Assembly: GCF_001465795.2 (NCBI RefSeq)
Contig: NZ_CP013659.2
Span: 434,001-498,000 of the forward strand
Source of the DNA: Planococcus rifietoensis
GTDB taxonomy: Bacteria > Bacillota > Bacilli > Bacillales_A > Planococcaceae
DNA length: 64,000 nucleotides
Reading direction: 5' to 3'
Shown: positions 47,907 through 56,265 of the stretch, one piece after another
Numbering within the stretch: the stretch's first letter is position 1
How the letters are laid out: each line of letters begins with the position of its first letter
Program-made: the position numbers and the translations under genes
Notes under the pieces: generated by a model
The model's input: the letters and a program-made list of their open reading frames with translations, nothing else
Databases searched by the model: none
What the model was told of the DNA's origin: nothing

Positions 47907-48686
47907 ATGAACATCGGCATCATCGGAACCGGCAACATAGCGACCTATTTGCTCGAACAGGTGAATGAAAACCGCATGGCAGATGGGCGGATCACTGCAG
48001 TGTTCGGACGCAACGTGGAAGCCGGAACGCGTTTAAAAGAGCGCTTTGGCATGGGGTTTTACACAGATTTAAACGAATTTCTATCGGGCTCTATCGATAC
48101 CGTCGTGGAAGCTGTAACAGTGGATGCGGCGCAGTTGTTTTTGAAACAAGTGCTTGAACATAAAAAAGACCTCATCGTCAGCAGCATCGGCGTGTTCAAA
48201 GACTTCGCATTTTTGGATGAACTGACGCAACTTGCGGAAACGAACGGCACACATATCTATTTGCCATCGGGCGCGATCGGCGGATTGGACGTTTTGCAAT
48301 CGGCAAGGGCATTGGGCGGATTGGAATCTGTCCAGCTGACGACACGGAAGTCGCCGATGTCACTAGGAATAGAGACGGACCGTGAACAAGTGCTGTTTGA
48401 CGGGACGGCGTTTGATGCGGTCGATGAATTCCCGAAGAACATTAACGTCGCGCTCGTACTCGCCATTGCGGGCATCGGAGTGCACAAGACGAAAGTGCGC
48501 ATCATCGTCGACCCAAATGTCGAACGCAATAAGCATATGATCGCAGCACAAGGGGTTTTTGGCAAGATGCAGTTGCAAGTTGAGAACACCCCGATGGCAG
48601 CGAACCCGAAAACCAGTTTACTCGCGGCCTTGAGCATTCTGTCAGTGCTGCAGAATAAAGGGCTTGCTTTGAGAATTGGCAATTGA
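47907..48686 (+). CDS. nadX: L-aspartate dehydrogenase-like protein (NadX family)
   Basis: A 259-residue NAD(P)-dependent protein with the Rossmann motif GIIGTGNIA at the N terminus. The segment LPSGAIGGLD and the later FPKNINVALVLAIAGIG are hallmarks of aspartate dehydrogenase NadX. NadX makes iminoaspartate for NAD synthesis or deaminates aspartate. Neither nadA nor nadC is adjacent, so a catabolic or unrelated dehydrogenase role remains possible. AAGGAGG precedes the ATG. It lies between the LuxR gene and the iminopeptidase gene, all rightward with 65-75 bp gaps. Confidence 0.85.
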   Translation: MNIGIIGTGNIATYLLEQVNENRMADGRITAVFGRNVEAGTRLKERFGMGFYTDLNEFLSGSIDTVVEAVTVDAAQLFLKQVLEHKKDLIVSSIGVFKDFAFLDELTQLAETNGTHIYLPSGAIGGLDVLQSARALGGLESVQLTTRKSPMSLGIETDREQVLFDGTAFDAVDEFPKNINVALVLAIAGIGVHKTKVRIIVDPNVERNKHMIAAQGVFGKMQLQVENTPMAANPKTSLLAALSILSVLQNKGLALRIGN

Positions 48687-48760
48687 AAAGAAAGACAGCA
48701 AGGAGATAGCTTTCGGTATGATGGAAGTTCAAAAATACGATGATTTGAAAGGGGTATAAA

Positions 48761-49645
48761 ATGGAACATGTCAAAGAAGGATTCATTACCGTGACCGGGG
48801 GCAAAGTATGGTACCGCATCACCGGCAAAGGACCCGGTATTCCGCTATTGCTGCTTCATGGCGGGCCGGGAATGAAAAGCAGCGACAGCGACCCGTTGAG
48901 GCAATTAGGGACAGAGCGGCCGGTCATCCAATACGATCAGCTCGGCTGCGGGAAATCGGAGCGGCCGGAAGATGCTTCTCTTTGGACCGTGGACCGCTAC
49001 GTTGAAGAGCTCGGGCAAGTGATCCGAGCGCTCGAGCTGGAAGAAATCCATTTGCTCGGCCATTCCTGGGGGACGATGCTCGCCGCGTCTTATTTATTTA
49101 CAAAACCACCAGGCGTGCGCAGTGTCATATTCTCGGGGCCAGCGCTCGATGCGCAGCGCTGGGAGCGGGACCAGCGTGCTTATTTAAAGCAATTCCCAGA
49201 ACAAGTGCAAAAGACGATCGAGGAGAGCGAAAGCCAAGGGACGACCGATTCAGACGATTACCAACAAGCGATGATGCAGTATTACAAAACCCATATGTGC
49301 CGCGTCGAGCCTTGGCCAGACGAGTTGTCGGATGATCTCGATCAGCTGAACCCGAATGTCTACAATTATATGTGGGGAGCTTCGGAATTCACGGTCACCG
49401 GCACCTTGAAACATTTCGATGCGACGGAGCGCCTGCATGAAATCGATATTCCGGCTTTGTTTACTTGCGGCCGTTACGATGAAGCGACACCTGAAGCGAC
49501 AGAACAGTATGCGAGCCTCGTCCCGGATGCGGAATTTCACGTATTCGAAAACAGCTCGCATATGCCGCCAGTCGAAGAACCGGAAGCTTATGTGGAAACC
49601 GTGCGCGAATGGGTCAACCGCCAGGAAATGAAGCCAGGTGCGTAA
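48761..49645 (+). CDS. pip: Proline iminopeptidase-family hydrolase
   Basis: A 294-residue alpha/beta hydrolase of peptidase family S33. The oxyanion motif is LLHGGPGM. The nucleophile is Ser102 in GHSWGT, the acid Asp240 in CGRYDEATP and the base His267 in NSSHMPP. QYDQLGCGKSERP is typical of the proline iminopeptidase group, which removes N-terminal proline from short peptides. Related epoxide and amide hydrolases look similar, so the exact substrate is uncertain. GAAAGGGG precedes the ATG. There is no signal peptide. Confidence 0.9.
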   Translation: MEHVKEGFITVTGGKVWYRITGKGPGIPLLLLHGGPGMKSSDSDPLRQLGTERPVIQYDQLGCGKSERPEDASLWTVDRYVEELGQVIRALELEEIHLLGHSWGTMLAASYLFTKPPGVRSVIFSGPALDAQRWERDQRAYLKQFPEQVQKTIEESESQGTTDSDDYQQAMMQYYKTHMCRVEPWPDELSDDLDQLNPNVYNYMWGASEFTVTGTLKHFDATERLHEIDIPALFTCGRYDEATPEATEQYASLVPDAEFHVFENSSHMPPVEEPEAYVETVREWVNRQEMKPGA

Positions 49646-49678
49646 ACGGATTAATTGTGAAACTGATGCTATGATAAT

Positions 49679-49706
49679 AACGAACCGCAAGCAATGGCGG
49701 TTCGTT
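49679..49706 (+). terminator. Terminator of the iminopeptidase gene
   Basis: AACGAACCGC pairs with GCGGTTCGTT and is followed by ATTTT. Confidence 0.75.
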
Positions 49707-49749
49707 ATTTTAATGGAAAAAAGCTTTACTGACCAGAGGAGAGATAGCC

Positions 49750-50430
49750 ATGAATGAAGACCAGTGGCAACTAGCAGCGCAAGCATTATCTACTATAACG
49801 GTGACAGCACAGCCCGATAATGAACCAGTCGTAATCACTGGCATTGCCGAAGGATTCCGCTGCATCGGCGTTGGGACAGACGCAGCCGTATTCCAGTCTG
49901 AGAACTTTCCGGAATATGCATTTAAAGTATACGCCGAAGGCAAAAAAGACAAGCTCGAAGCCGAAGCGAAGGTGTACGAACAAATCGGGCAGTCTGTTTA
50001 TTTCTCGACATGCTACGGAAGAGACGAGCGCATGCTCGTATTGAAATTCGAGCAAGGCCCGACTTTATTCGATTGCTTGCTGCAAGGCGTGTACGTGCCG
50101 GAACAGGCCATCGTGGATGTGGAAAAAGCGCGCGACTATATCCGCGAAATCGGCTTGAACCCGCGGGACATCCACTTGAAAAACATCATCTTGCAGGATG
50201 GGCGCGCGAAATTGCTCGACGTGTCTGAGTACATCAAGCCGGGCAACGATTTCCGCTGGGAGCACTTGAAAAAAGCGTATCACGAATATTATCCGATCAT
50301 CGACGGCAAACCGGTGCCATTCTGGCTGCTCGACACGATCCGCAAATGGTACCACCATTGGAACCGTTATTCCGCGAACTTCGAAGAATTCATGCGCATC
50401 GTGTCCAAACAATTGAATTACCGGAAATAA
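49750..50430 (+). CDS. Small protein kinase-like protein (YrzF-like)
   Basis: A 226-residue protein with a reduced eukaryotic-type kinase fold. A nucleotide loop (GVGTDAAVFQS) precedes a lysine in YAFKVYAEG and a helix-C-like glutamate in EAEAKVYEQIG. The catalytic loop appears as NPRDIHLKNIIL, and DFG is replaced by LLDVSEY. Length and motifs match B. subtilis YrzF-type proteins. It could be an active small kinase or a pseudokinase; the DVS in place of DFG leaves the metal-binding aspartate. GAGGAG precedes the ATG. It is monocistronic. Confidence 0.8.
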   Translation: MNEDQWQLAAQALSTITVTAQPDNEPVVITGIAEGFRCIGVGTDAAVFQSENFPEYAFKVYAEGKKDKLEAEAKVYEQIGQSVYFSTCYGRDERMLVLKFEQGPTLFDCLLQGVYVPEQAIVDVEKARDYIREIGLNPRDIHLKNIILQDGRAKLLDVSEYIKPGNDFRWEHLKKAYHEYYPIIDGKPVPFWLLDTIRKWYHHWNRYSANFEEFMRIVSKQLNYRK

Positions 50431-50440
50431 TTTAACAAAC

Positions 50441-50814
50441 AACAGGCTTTCTAGAAATTCAAGAAGCCGCATTTTCCGAAGCTTATCGCTCGCTTTCCGT
50501 GGGGCGGGAATCGAGCCTCCTCGGCTTGCTCCACTTTCGCTATGCTCAAGCGTCGCAAATGAATGAACTCAGCGAAGCTTCGCTCATTCATTCCCTGCGG
50601 GGTCTCTCAAACCCGCTAGTCCCACAGGAAAGATAAGGTTGAACTACGTGAGACCTTATCTTTGCGAAGTAATGCGTAGCATTATTGAGCAGAATGTTTT
50701 CCGAGCGAATGCTTCTCCAAATGCTTAGATAGAATATTGAATTTTAAATGTAGAAAAATCTCCGTTTAATCTATATCAGCTCATAGACTTTTTTAACATT
50801 TTGAACAGGCTTTC
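50441..50814. repeat. Element D inserted between 11-bp direct repeats
   Basis: AACAGGCTTTC occurs at 50441-50451 and again at 50804-50814. Between them 50468-50753 is the GC-rich element D, homologous in inverse orientation to element C at 38.5 kb. D carries about 85 extra bases in one arm and a longer centre with its own inverted repeat (GAATGAA ... TTCATTC around AGCGAAGCTTCGCT). The second direct repeat opens the terminator hairpin at 50804-50833. The layout suggests an insertion that duplicated its target, or a duplicated half-terminator. Confidence 0.6.
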
Positions 50815-50833
50815 CTTAAGTGGAAAGCCTGTT
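50804..50833 (+). terminator. Hairpin, probably the original terminator of the kinase-like gene
   Basis: AACAGGCTTTCC pairs with GGAAAGCCTGTT around a six-base loop, followed by GTTCTGT. It now lies 370 bases after the gene, beyond element D. Confidence 0.6.
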
Positions 50834-50895
50834 GTTCTGTATAGAAATAAATAAGTGATAATATCCACTCGATTAAATTCAAAATTTTATATATT

Positions 50896-50924
50896 TTTCA
50901 AGAAAATTATTATTTGTATATAAT
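50896..50924 (+). promoter_or_regulatory. Promoter of the family-5 binding protein gene
   Basis: TTTCAA (50896-50901), 17 bases and TATAAT (50919-50924). The gene starts at 50970 with TTAGGAGG upstream. Confidence 0.6.
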
Positions 50925-50969
50925 AAGGGGAGGAATGCACTAGAGCGATAGACTTAGGAGGATTCATAA

Positions 50970-52655
50970 ATGGTGAAACGAAATAAAGCTTGGGCGCTGG
51001 CAATCTCGGCCAGTTTGACTGCGATGCTTGCAGCGTGCGGCGGGGAACAGGAAACCGCGACGGACAAAGAAAGTGCTTCACAACAAGGCGAATTGGACAG
51101 TGTCCAGGAATTGCGCTTGACGACAGGGTCTGGGGTTCCGACCATGGATTCCGTAATGGCAGACGATGCGGTATCGTTCACCATGTTGAACAATGCAGGC
51201 GAAGGTCTTTACCGGCTGGATCAGCACAATACGGCCATTCCGGCGATGGCTTCAGGCGAGCCTGAAATCAGTGAAGACGGGCTGACCTATACATTTACGC
51301 TGCGCGAGGCAAACTGGTCTGACGGCTCGCCCGTGACGGCGCATGATCTTGTGTTCGCGTGGCAGCGGGCAGCCGACCCGGAAACAGGATCGACATACGG
51401 CCCGTATATGATGGCGGGAACGATTAAGAATGCTGCTGCGATTGCAGAAGGCAAGCTGGACAAGTCGGAACTCGGCATTACCGCACAAGACGATCAAACG
51501 CTCGTCGTATCACTTGAACGCCCGATTCCTTATTTCTTGTCCTTGATGGCGTTCGGTACGTTTTATCCGCAGAAGGAAGCGTACGTCACGGAACTTGGAG
51601 ATCAATACGCCGTGGATTCAGAAAATCTGTTGTCGAACGGTCCGTTCATTTTGGCGAACTGGGATGCAACTGCAGCATCGTGGGAGCTGGAGAAAAACCC
51701 CGAATATTGGGATGCGGAAACGGTGAAGTTGGACAAAGTCGAATTCAATATCGTCCCGGATCCAGGAACTGGCGTTAATTTATACGAAACGGGCGAAGCA
51801 GACCGTGCTGGCTTGGCTGGTGAATTTGCCATGCAATACGCGGAAGATGAGGAAGTCGTGCGCGTTTTGAAGCCGTCTGTCTATTATTTGCAGTTCAACC
51901 AGGAGCGCGAAGGTGAACCGACGCCGCTTGCGAACCCGAAATTACGCAAAGCTTTGGCGCTGTCGTTCAATAAACAGGATTTGGCGGATATCGTTCTCGC
52001 CAACGGGTCGATCCCGGCAGATTTCTTGGTCCCGACGGAATTCACGTTTAATGCAAACAATGAAGATTTCCGCCAGGTCAATGGGGATATGATGGAATTC
52101 AATGCCGAGGAAGCGAAAGCCTTATGGGCAGAAGGCTTGGAGGAAGAAGGGCTGACGGAAGTGAGCTTGGAGTACTTGAGCGGCGATACGGAACTTTCGA
52201 AAAAGATCGATGCCTATATGAAAGACCAAATGGAAGGCACTCTGGAAGGCTTGACGCTCGAGATGAGCCAAGTGCCGTTCAACGTTCTGCTCGATAAAAA
52301 CGAAGCACAGGATTACGATATCCAAAGCACAGGCTGGGGCCCGGATTTCCAGGACCCGATTACATTCCTTGATTTGTTTGCGACCGAATCGCCTCAAAAC
52401 ACGATGGCGTATTCCAATGAACAAGTGGATGAATTGCTGGAACAGGCGAACGGCGAACTTGCCTTGAAACCGGAAGAGCGCTGGCAAGCGTTAGCTGAAG
52501 TGGAGAAAATCCTCGTCGAAGAAGATGCGGCCATTGCCAATATGTATCAGTTCGGCAGCATGGCGCTGCAAAAACCGTATGTGCACGATGTCATCACGCA
52601 TCCGTTCACGGGCGACTTCAGCTATAAATGGGCTTATATCTCAGGAAGAGAATAG
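50970..52655 (+). CDS. Oligopeptide-type ABC solute-binding lipoprotein (orphan)
   Basis: A 561-residue family-5 extracellular binding protein (OppA-like). The signal peptide ends in a lipobox (MLAACGG, Cys at residue 23). The OppA-family segment LRLTTGSGVPTMDSV opens the mature domain. YTFTLREANWSDGSPVTAHDLVFAWQR and NPKLRKALALSFNKQDLADIVL are further hallmarks. It has its own promoter and a perfect terminator at 52658. No permease or ATPase genes are adjacent, so it must dock with a transporter encoded elsewhere. The ligand is presumed to be a peptide. Confidence 0.93.
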   Translation: MVKRNKAWALAISASLTAMLAACGGEQETATDKESASQQGELDSVQELRLTTGSGVPTMDSVMADDAVSFTMLNNAGEGLYRLDQHNTAIPAMASGEPEISEDGLTYTFTLREANWSDGSPVTAHDLVFAWQRAADPETGSTYGPYMMAGTIKNAAAIAEGKLDKSELGITAQDDQTLVVSLERPIPYFLSLMAFGTFYPQKEAYVTELGDQYAVDSENLLSNGPFILANWDATAASWELEKNPEYWDAETVKLDKVEFNIVPDPGTGVNLYETGEADRAGLAGEFAMQYAEDEEVVRVLKPSVYYLQFNQEREGEPTPLANPKLRKALALSFNKQDLADIVLANGSIPADFLVPTEFTFNANNEDFRQVNGDMMEFNAEEAKALWAEGLEEEGLTEVSLEYLSGDTELSKKIDAYMKDQMEGTLEGLTLEMSQVPFNVLLDKNEAQDYDIQSTGWGPDFQDPITFLDLFATESPQNTMAYSNEQVDELLEQANGELALKPEERWQALAEVEKILVEEDAAIANMYQFGSMALQKPYVHDVITHPFTGDFSYKWAYISGRE

Positions 52656-52657
52656 CA

Positions 52658-52689
52658 AAAAGGAGGATGGCAGCTGCCATCCTCCTTTT
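52658..52689. terminator. Perfect 32-bp palindromic terminator
   Basis: AAAAGGAGGATGGCAG is directly followed by CTGCCATCCTCCTTTT and then GTTTT. It lies between converging genes. Confidence 0.88.
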
Positions 52690-52705
52690 GTTTTAGGTAT
52701 TCATT

Positions 52706-54379
52706 TTAAAACGCGCCCGAGCCGCCGCCACCGCCGCCGACTCCGCCTCCAGTTCCAGCAATTCCACCGCCGCTTGCGCTGGCGCTCGAACTGGTTGTGG
52801 TGCTGGCCGAAACGAATACGGCCGTCATGAGGATCGGGTTCATCGCGAAACCAGAGACATCATTTGCCGGCTCAGCGGCTGTAAAGGCATTCGCTTTTCG
52901 CTCGGCCGTTTTCTGGTCGCTGCCGAGCAAGTACGCATAAGCGCGCTGCATTTCGTCCATTGTCAGCCGTTCCCATTGATCTGTCGGCAATTGGTCCATA
53001 GCATTTTTCATGCTGCGCCATTCGTAGCGCACACGGTGGCCTTCACGCGTGATTGGCGAATAGCCGATCGCAAAGCCGAGAGCGAGCATTCCAAGCGCAA
53101 TAGAGAGGGCCATCCATGGCAAGAGCCCGTAAATGCCCGAAACGATAGCCAGGCCGATGAGGACCGCGCTCGTAATGCCGACCGCCCAGCGCAGGCCGCT
53201 GTGCTTTTCGTAAAAGTCGTGCGCTAACACTTCGGCTCTCACTTCTTTATTCCATTCAGCAGTCGCTGCATTGTAGTCTTCGTGATTAAGTTCATTTTTC
53301 GTATAAATCTCAACTTGTTCAAGCGTGAACTCCTGGCCATCTCCGATTGTATCGAACAATAGCCCAATCAAAACCGCCTCGTGTGGATGGTCAGTGTTGC
53401 GGTCAGCCAGTGCGAAATGGTCTTCTGAGAGTTGGCGAATCTTGCCCTTTCTCATCAAATCCAAAATTGCCGCCGACATGCCGTTCGCCGCTACATAGCT
53501 CGGATTCGTAAAATGAAGCAACGCAGGAATGCTCATCGAATCTTCCGGAACGAAAAATTCATAATTGCCGCTTCGGGCTTCCCGTTTACGTCTTGATGCC
53601 TTCAGCCAAGCAAATAGCACGAGCCCGATGAGGAGCGCGCCAAGTATGACGATGGCAGGAATACCAATGGATTTTGCGATTTGCTGGTTGCGGGCGAACG
53701 CTGCTGCCTCGTTTTCGAGTTCTTCACGGTCATCCGCGAGCTCATCGCGCACCGTGCCGTCTTGCGCTGTGACACCAGGGAACAAATCGGATTCAAAAAT
53801 TGCACGGATATCAGCATTTTCTTCGGATGGCACATTGCCTAAATCGAAAACTACGGTGCCATCTTCCGTAACGTTCGAGGTATCAAACGCCTCGCCATAT
53901 CCGAGCGCTTCGGTTTCTGCTGCCGGGGCAGGCGGAATGACCGTAATTGTCATATCGCCGTATTCGCTTTCGTTGCTTGCATCAAAGAACGGCCAGTAAA
54001 ACTCGGCGCCGTCTTCAAACTTTTCGACAGCCCCGACGATCCGGTAGTTCAGCTCGACTTGGACCGAATCGCCGTCATTGCCGGAGCGGTAGATCTTGTA
54101 CAGGCCATCTTCGACTTCAACTTCCAAGTCCCGGCGGCTGTCGCTCGCGGTAAACTCCTCGATCGACGTTCCTTCTTTTGGAATCAAGCTTCTCGTTATG
54201 CCTTCAAAGTCATCTTCGAATTCATACGTAAATTGTTCTGTCACGTCTGCAGTGCCGTCTTCATTTAACTGGGCCTCGATCTGCACTTCCGTAATATCGA
54301 AATCAACTGCAAACGCCTGGACCGGGACGAGCAGCAGGAAAATGAACAAAACGAATGCCAACACTTTTTTGTTCTTCAC
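52706..54379 (-). CDS. DUF2207 membrane protein with glycine-rich tail
   Basis: A 557-residue protein. A signal peptide (LAFVLFIFLLLVPVQAFA) is followed by an extracellular beta domain of the DUF2207 type (DFDITEVQIEAQLNEDGTADVTEQFTYEFE; FEDGAEFYWPFFD). A membrane segment near 245 and two more near 405-440 flank a cytoplasmic winged-helix-like region (AAILDLMRKGKIRQL). The tail is serine- then glycine-rich and ends GGGGGSGAF, as in most DUF2207 proteins. It is downstream of the PadR/DUF1700 pair on the same strand but separated by a likely terminator. Function unknown. Confidence 0.88.
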   Translation of the reverse strand: MKNKKVLAFVLFIFLLLVPVQAFAVDFDITEVQIEAQLNEDGTADVTEQFTYEFEDDFEGITRSLIPKEGTSIEEFTASDSRRDLEVEVEDGLYKIYRSGNDGDSVQVELNYRIVGAVEKFEDGAEFYWPFFDASNESEYGDMTITVIPPAPAAETEALGYGEAFDTSNVTEDGTVVFDLGNVPSEENADIRAIFESDLFPGVTAQDGTVRDELADDREELENEAAAFARNQQIAKSIGIPAIVILGALLIGLVLFAWLKASRRKREARSGNYEFFVPEDSMSIPALLHFTNPSYVAANGMSAAILDLMRKGKIRQLSEDHFALADRNTDHPHEAVLIGLLFDTIGDGQEFTLEQVEIYTKNELNHEDYNAATAEWNKEVRAEVLAHDFYEKHSGLRWAVGITSAVLIGLAIVSGIYGLLPWMALSIALGMLALGFAIGYSPITREGHRVRYEWRSMKNAMDQLPTDQWERLTMDEMQRAYAYLLGSDQKTAERKANAFTAAEPANDVSGFAMNPILMTAVFVSASTTTSSSASASGGGIAGTGGGVGGGGGGSGAF

Positions 54380-54470
54380 GCTTCATCACCTCTTATATAG
54401 GAGTACGGATGAGGAAGGGGAAGGTTTCAAATGAAGTGCATGTAGCGGCTGCGCTTGGCTGTACGAAAAT

Positions 54471-54503
54471 AAAAAACCAGGCACGGGAGAAGTGCCCAGC
54501 CTA
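54471..54503 (-). terminator. Terminator of the padR-DUF1700 unit
   Basis: On the minus strand GGGCAC pairs with GTGCC and its flanks, followed by TGGTTTTTTATTTT. The stem is imperfect. Confidence 0.6.
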
Positions 54504-54530
54504 GTTTCGGTTCATGTATCAATCGCTTAT

Positions 54531-55562
54531 TCAATTCACCAATTCAACCGTAATGCTGCCATTGTCCGACTGCAAATCTACTACATTCTCGCCGCTGCCA
54601 AACACGCTGTGGCGGTTTTTCACGCCGAATACGGAAACGGTTCCCCAATCGACATTCGCGCGGATCGTCGCATTTTTTGGCTGCGCCTGGGTCTCGACCG
54701 AGATGGCGCCATTGTCGGTTTCGAGGCTGATTGTGCGGTCAAGGTTCACAGTCGACAAGCGAATGCGCCCGTTGTCGGTTTTCGCGCGGACATTGCCTTC
54801 GATGTCTTTCAAGTCGATGGCGCCGTTGTCCGTTGATGCGTGAAGTTCGTCTGCCTGGATGTTCCGCAGTTGGAGCTGTCCGTTGTCGGTGCCGACTTTC
54901 AGTTTCTTCGCCTGTACATGTGCCAATTCGATATCACCGTTGTCCGATTCAACATTCGCCTGATCCGCCGTGATGTGCGTAAGCTCGATACGGCCGTTAT
55001 CCGTTTTGATGGACAATTGGCGGCTATCGAGGCGCTCGCCAGTGATCATGCCGTGGTCAGAATCGATTTGGATTTTGTCATACAGTTTCTTCGGCAAGCG
55101 GACGTCGAGCTTCGGTGATTTCATGCTGCCGGTAAAGCTGAAGATGCCCCATTTTCTCGGCTCTTCTTTCAAGGTGATGACGAGCGTCCGGTTGAGGATA
55201 TCAACAGACAGTTGCTGGCGATAGCTTTTGTCGGTGATGTCGGCATGCATCTTGCCGTCTTCTGAAGGAGCTATCGTCAGCATGCCGTTATCAATCTGGA
55301 TGTCGACTTGGTCGAATTTGTCTTCGGTCAGTTCATTCGCTGCCGCGCTGATATCGTTTTGGTTGAAATCAAACGACTCGATCAGTTCATCGGCAATTTC
55401 CTGCGGCAAGCCGAGTTCATCGGCGATTTCACTATCCGTTTTGCCATCCGCCTGGCCGTTTGAAAAATACTCTTTGATGTCCTGGAGAATGTCGTTTTGT
55501 TCTTCTTTCGGCAATCGTTTCAACGCTGTTTCAAGTTCTTGCAAAAATTGGTTTTCAGTCAT
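54531..55562 (-). CDS. DUF1700-DUF4097 fusion protein
   Basis: A 343-residue protein. An N-terminal helical DUF1700-like domain (FLQELETALKRLPKEEQNDILQDIKEYF; ELGLPQEIADELI) is joined to a DUF4097 beta-repeat region with recurrent DNG turns (TDNGRIEL, SDNGDIEL, TDNGQLQL, TDNGAIDL, TDNGRIRL, SDNGSITV). There is no signal peptide or clear membrane segment, so it is probably cytoplasmic. ATG 55562 overlaps the padR end by eight bases, with GAGGGTG upstream. PadR/DUF1700/DUF4097 sets are common in Firmicutes envelope-stress or sensing loci. The repeats and the C terminus resemble the protein at 32145-32984. Confidence 0.88.
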   Translation of the reverse strand: MTENQFLQELETALKRLPKEEQNDILQDIKEYFSNGQADGKTDSEIADELGLPQEIADELIESFDFNQNDISAAANELTEDKFDQVDIQIDNGMLTIAPSEDGKMHADITDKSYRQQLSVDILNRTLVITLKEEPRKWGIFSFTGSMKSPKLDVRLPKKLYDKIQIDSDHGMITGERLDSRQLSIKTDNGRIELTHITADQANVESDNGDIELAHVQAKKLKVGTDNGQLQLRNIQADELHASTDNGAIDLKDIEGNVRAKTDNGRIRLSTVNLDRTISLETDNGAISVETQAQPKNATIRANVDWGTVSVFGVKNRHSVFGSGENVVDLQSDNGSITVELVN

Positions 55563-55878
55563 TTTGCACACCCTCTTCAATTAGTTGGTTGACCCCATCC
55601 GTGAAACTTTTCCATTCTTCGAGCTGTTCCTGTAAATACGTACGGCCGAGTTCAGTGAGCGAGTAATATTTCCGCGGCGGGCCTTCGCTTGATTCCTGCA
55701 AGTAAGTGGTGAAATAACCCTCCTTGGTGAGCCGCCGCAGCAGGGGATAGACCGCGCCTTCCGAGATGGCGATGCGGCTTGAGATTTTCTGGACGAGTTC
55801 ATAGCCGTAGCGGTCTTGTTTATCCAACAACACCAGGACACATAAATTCAACACGCCTTTTTTAAACTGGATGTTCAT
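55555..55878 (-). CDS. PadR-family transcriptional regulator
   Basis: A 107-residue regulator of the short PadR subfamily (subfamily 2). The winged helix is clear (KKGVLNLCVLVLLDKQDRYGYELVQKI ... SEGAVYPLLRRLTKEGYFTTY), with PRKYYSLTELGRTYL forming the wing. A short C-terminal dimerisation helix follows. AAAGGAGG precedes ATG 55878. It is the first gene of a two-gene unit with the DUF1700-DUF4097 protein and probably represses it; a palindrome overlaps its promoter region. Confidence 0.92.
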   Translation of the reverse strand: MNIQFKKGVLNLCVLVLLDKQDRYGYELVQKISSRIAISEGAVYPLLRRLTKEGYFTTYLQESSEGPPRKYYSLTELGRTYLQEQLEEWKSFTDGVNQLIEEGVQND

Positions 55879-55899
55879 ATGGATTTCCTCCTTTCTTAG

Positions 55900-55920
55900 C
55901 TAGTGTTTTATAAACAGTAG
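55900..55920 (-). promoter_or_regulatory. Candidate PadR operator
   Basis: A 21-bp near-perfect palindrome, CTA-N-TGTTT around TAT and AAACA-N-TAG, lies 22 bases before the padR start. The minus-strand -10-like TATAAA is inside it. No good -35 was found. Confidence 0.45.
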
Positions 55921-56021
55921 TGATTAATGAATAATATATCATCTAGTATTGTTCAATGCAAGGTACTGACAAGAATTAATTGAAAATTATTTTTTCTTTA
56001 CTCAAATCGCTGTCCATAAAC

Positions 56022-56067
56022 ACAAAAAAGCTGGCTCCCATTCATTATAAAAATGAGAACCAACTAT
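56022..56067 (-). terminator. Terminator of the second binding-protein gene
   Basis: On the minus strand GTTGGTTCTCATT pairs imperfectly with AATGAATGGGAGCCAGC, followed by six T. It is 200 bases after the gene end, with element B between. Confidence 0.6.
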
Positions 56068-56111
56068 GTGAAATTACTTCTATGGAATTACAATTTTATT
56101 AGTAATGAAAA

Positions 56112-56236
56112 GATATGGAGCAAAACAACGGAGACTCCCGCGGGAAAGCGAGACAGCTGAGACCCCGCAAGAAGCGAAGCGACTGAGGAGGCTTAGCGCT
56201 CGCCCGCAGGAAAGCGTAGTTGTTTTGTGGAATATC
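56112..56236. repeat. MITE-like element B (125 bp)
   Basis: The left end GATATGGAGCAAAACAAC and right end GTTGTTTTGTGGAATATC form an imperfect 18-bp terminal inverted repeat. The same two termini bound element A (35592-35744) in opposite orientation. The interior holds GACTCCCGCGGGAAAGCGAG, GAGACCCCGCA and GCCCGCAGGAAAGC, partly shared with A and, more weakly, with C and D. No coding capacity. Confidence 0.75.
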
Positions 56237-56265
56237 GGTTTCACAGAGGTTTTAAGATCTCTTGA

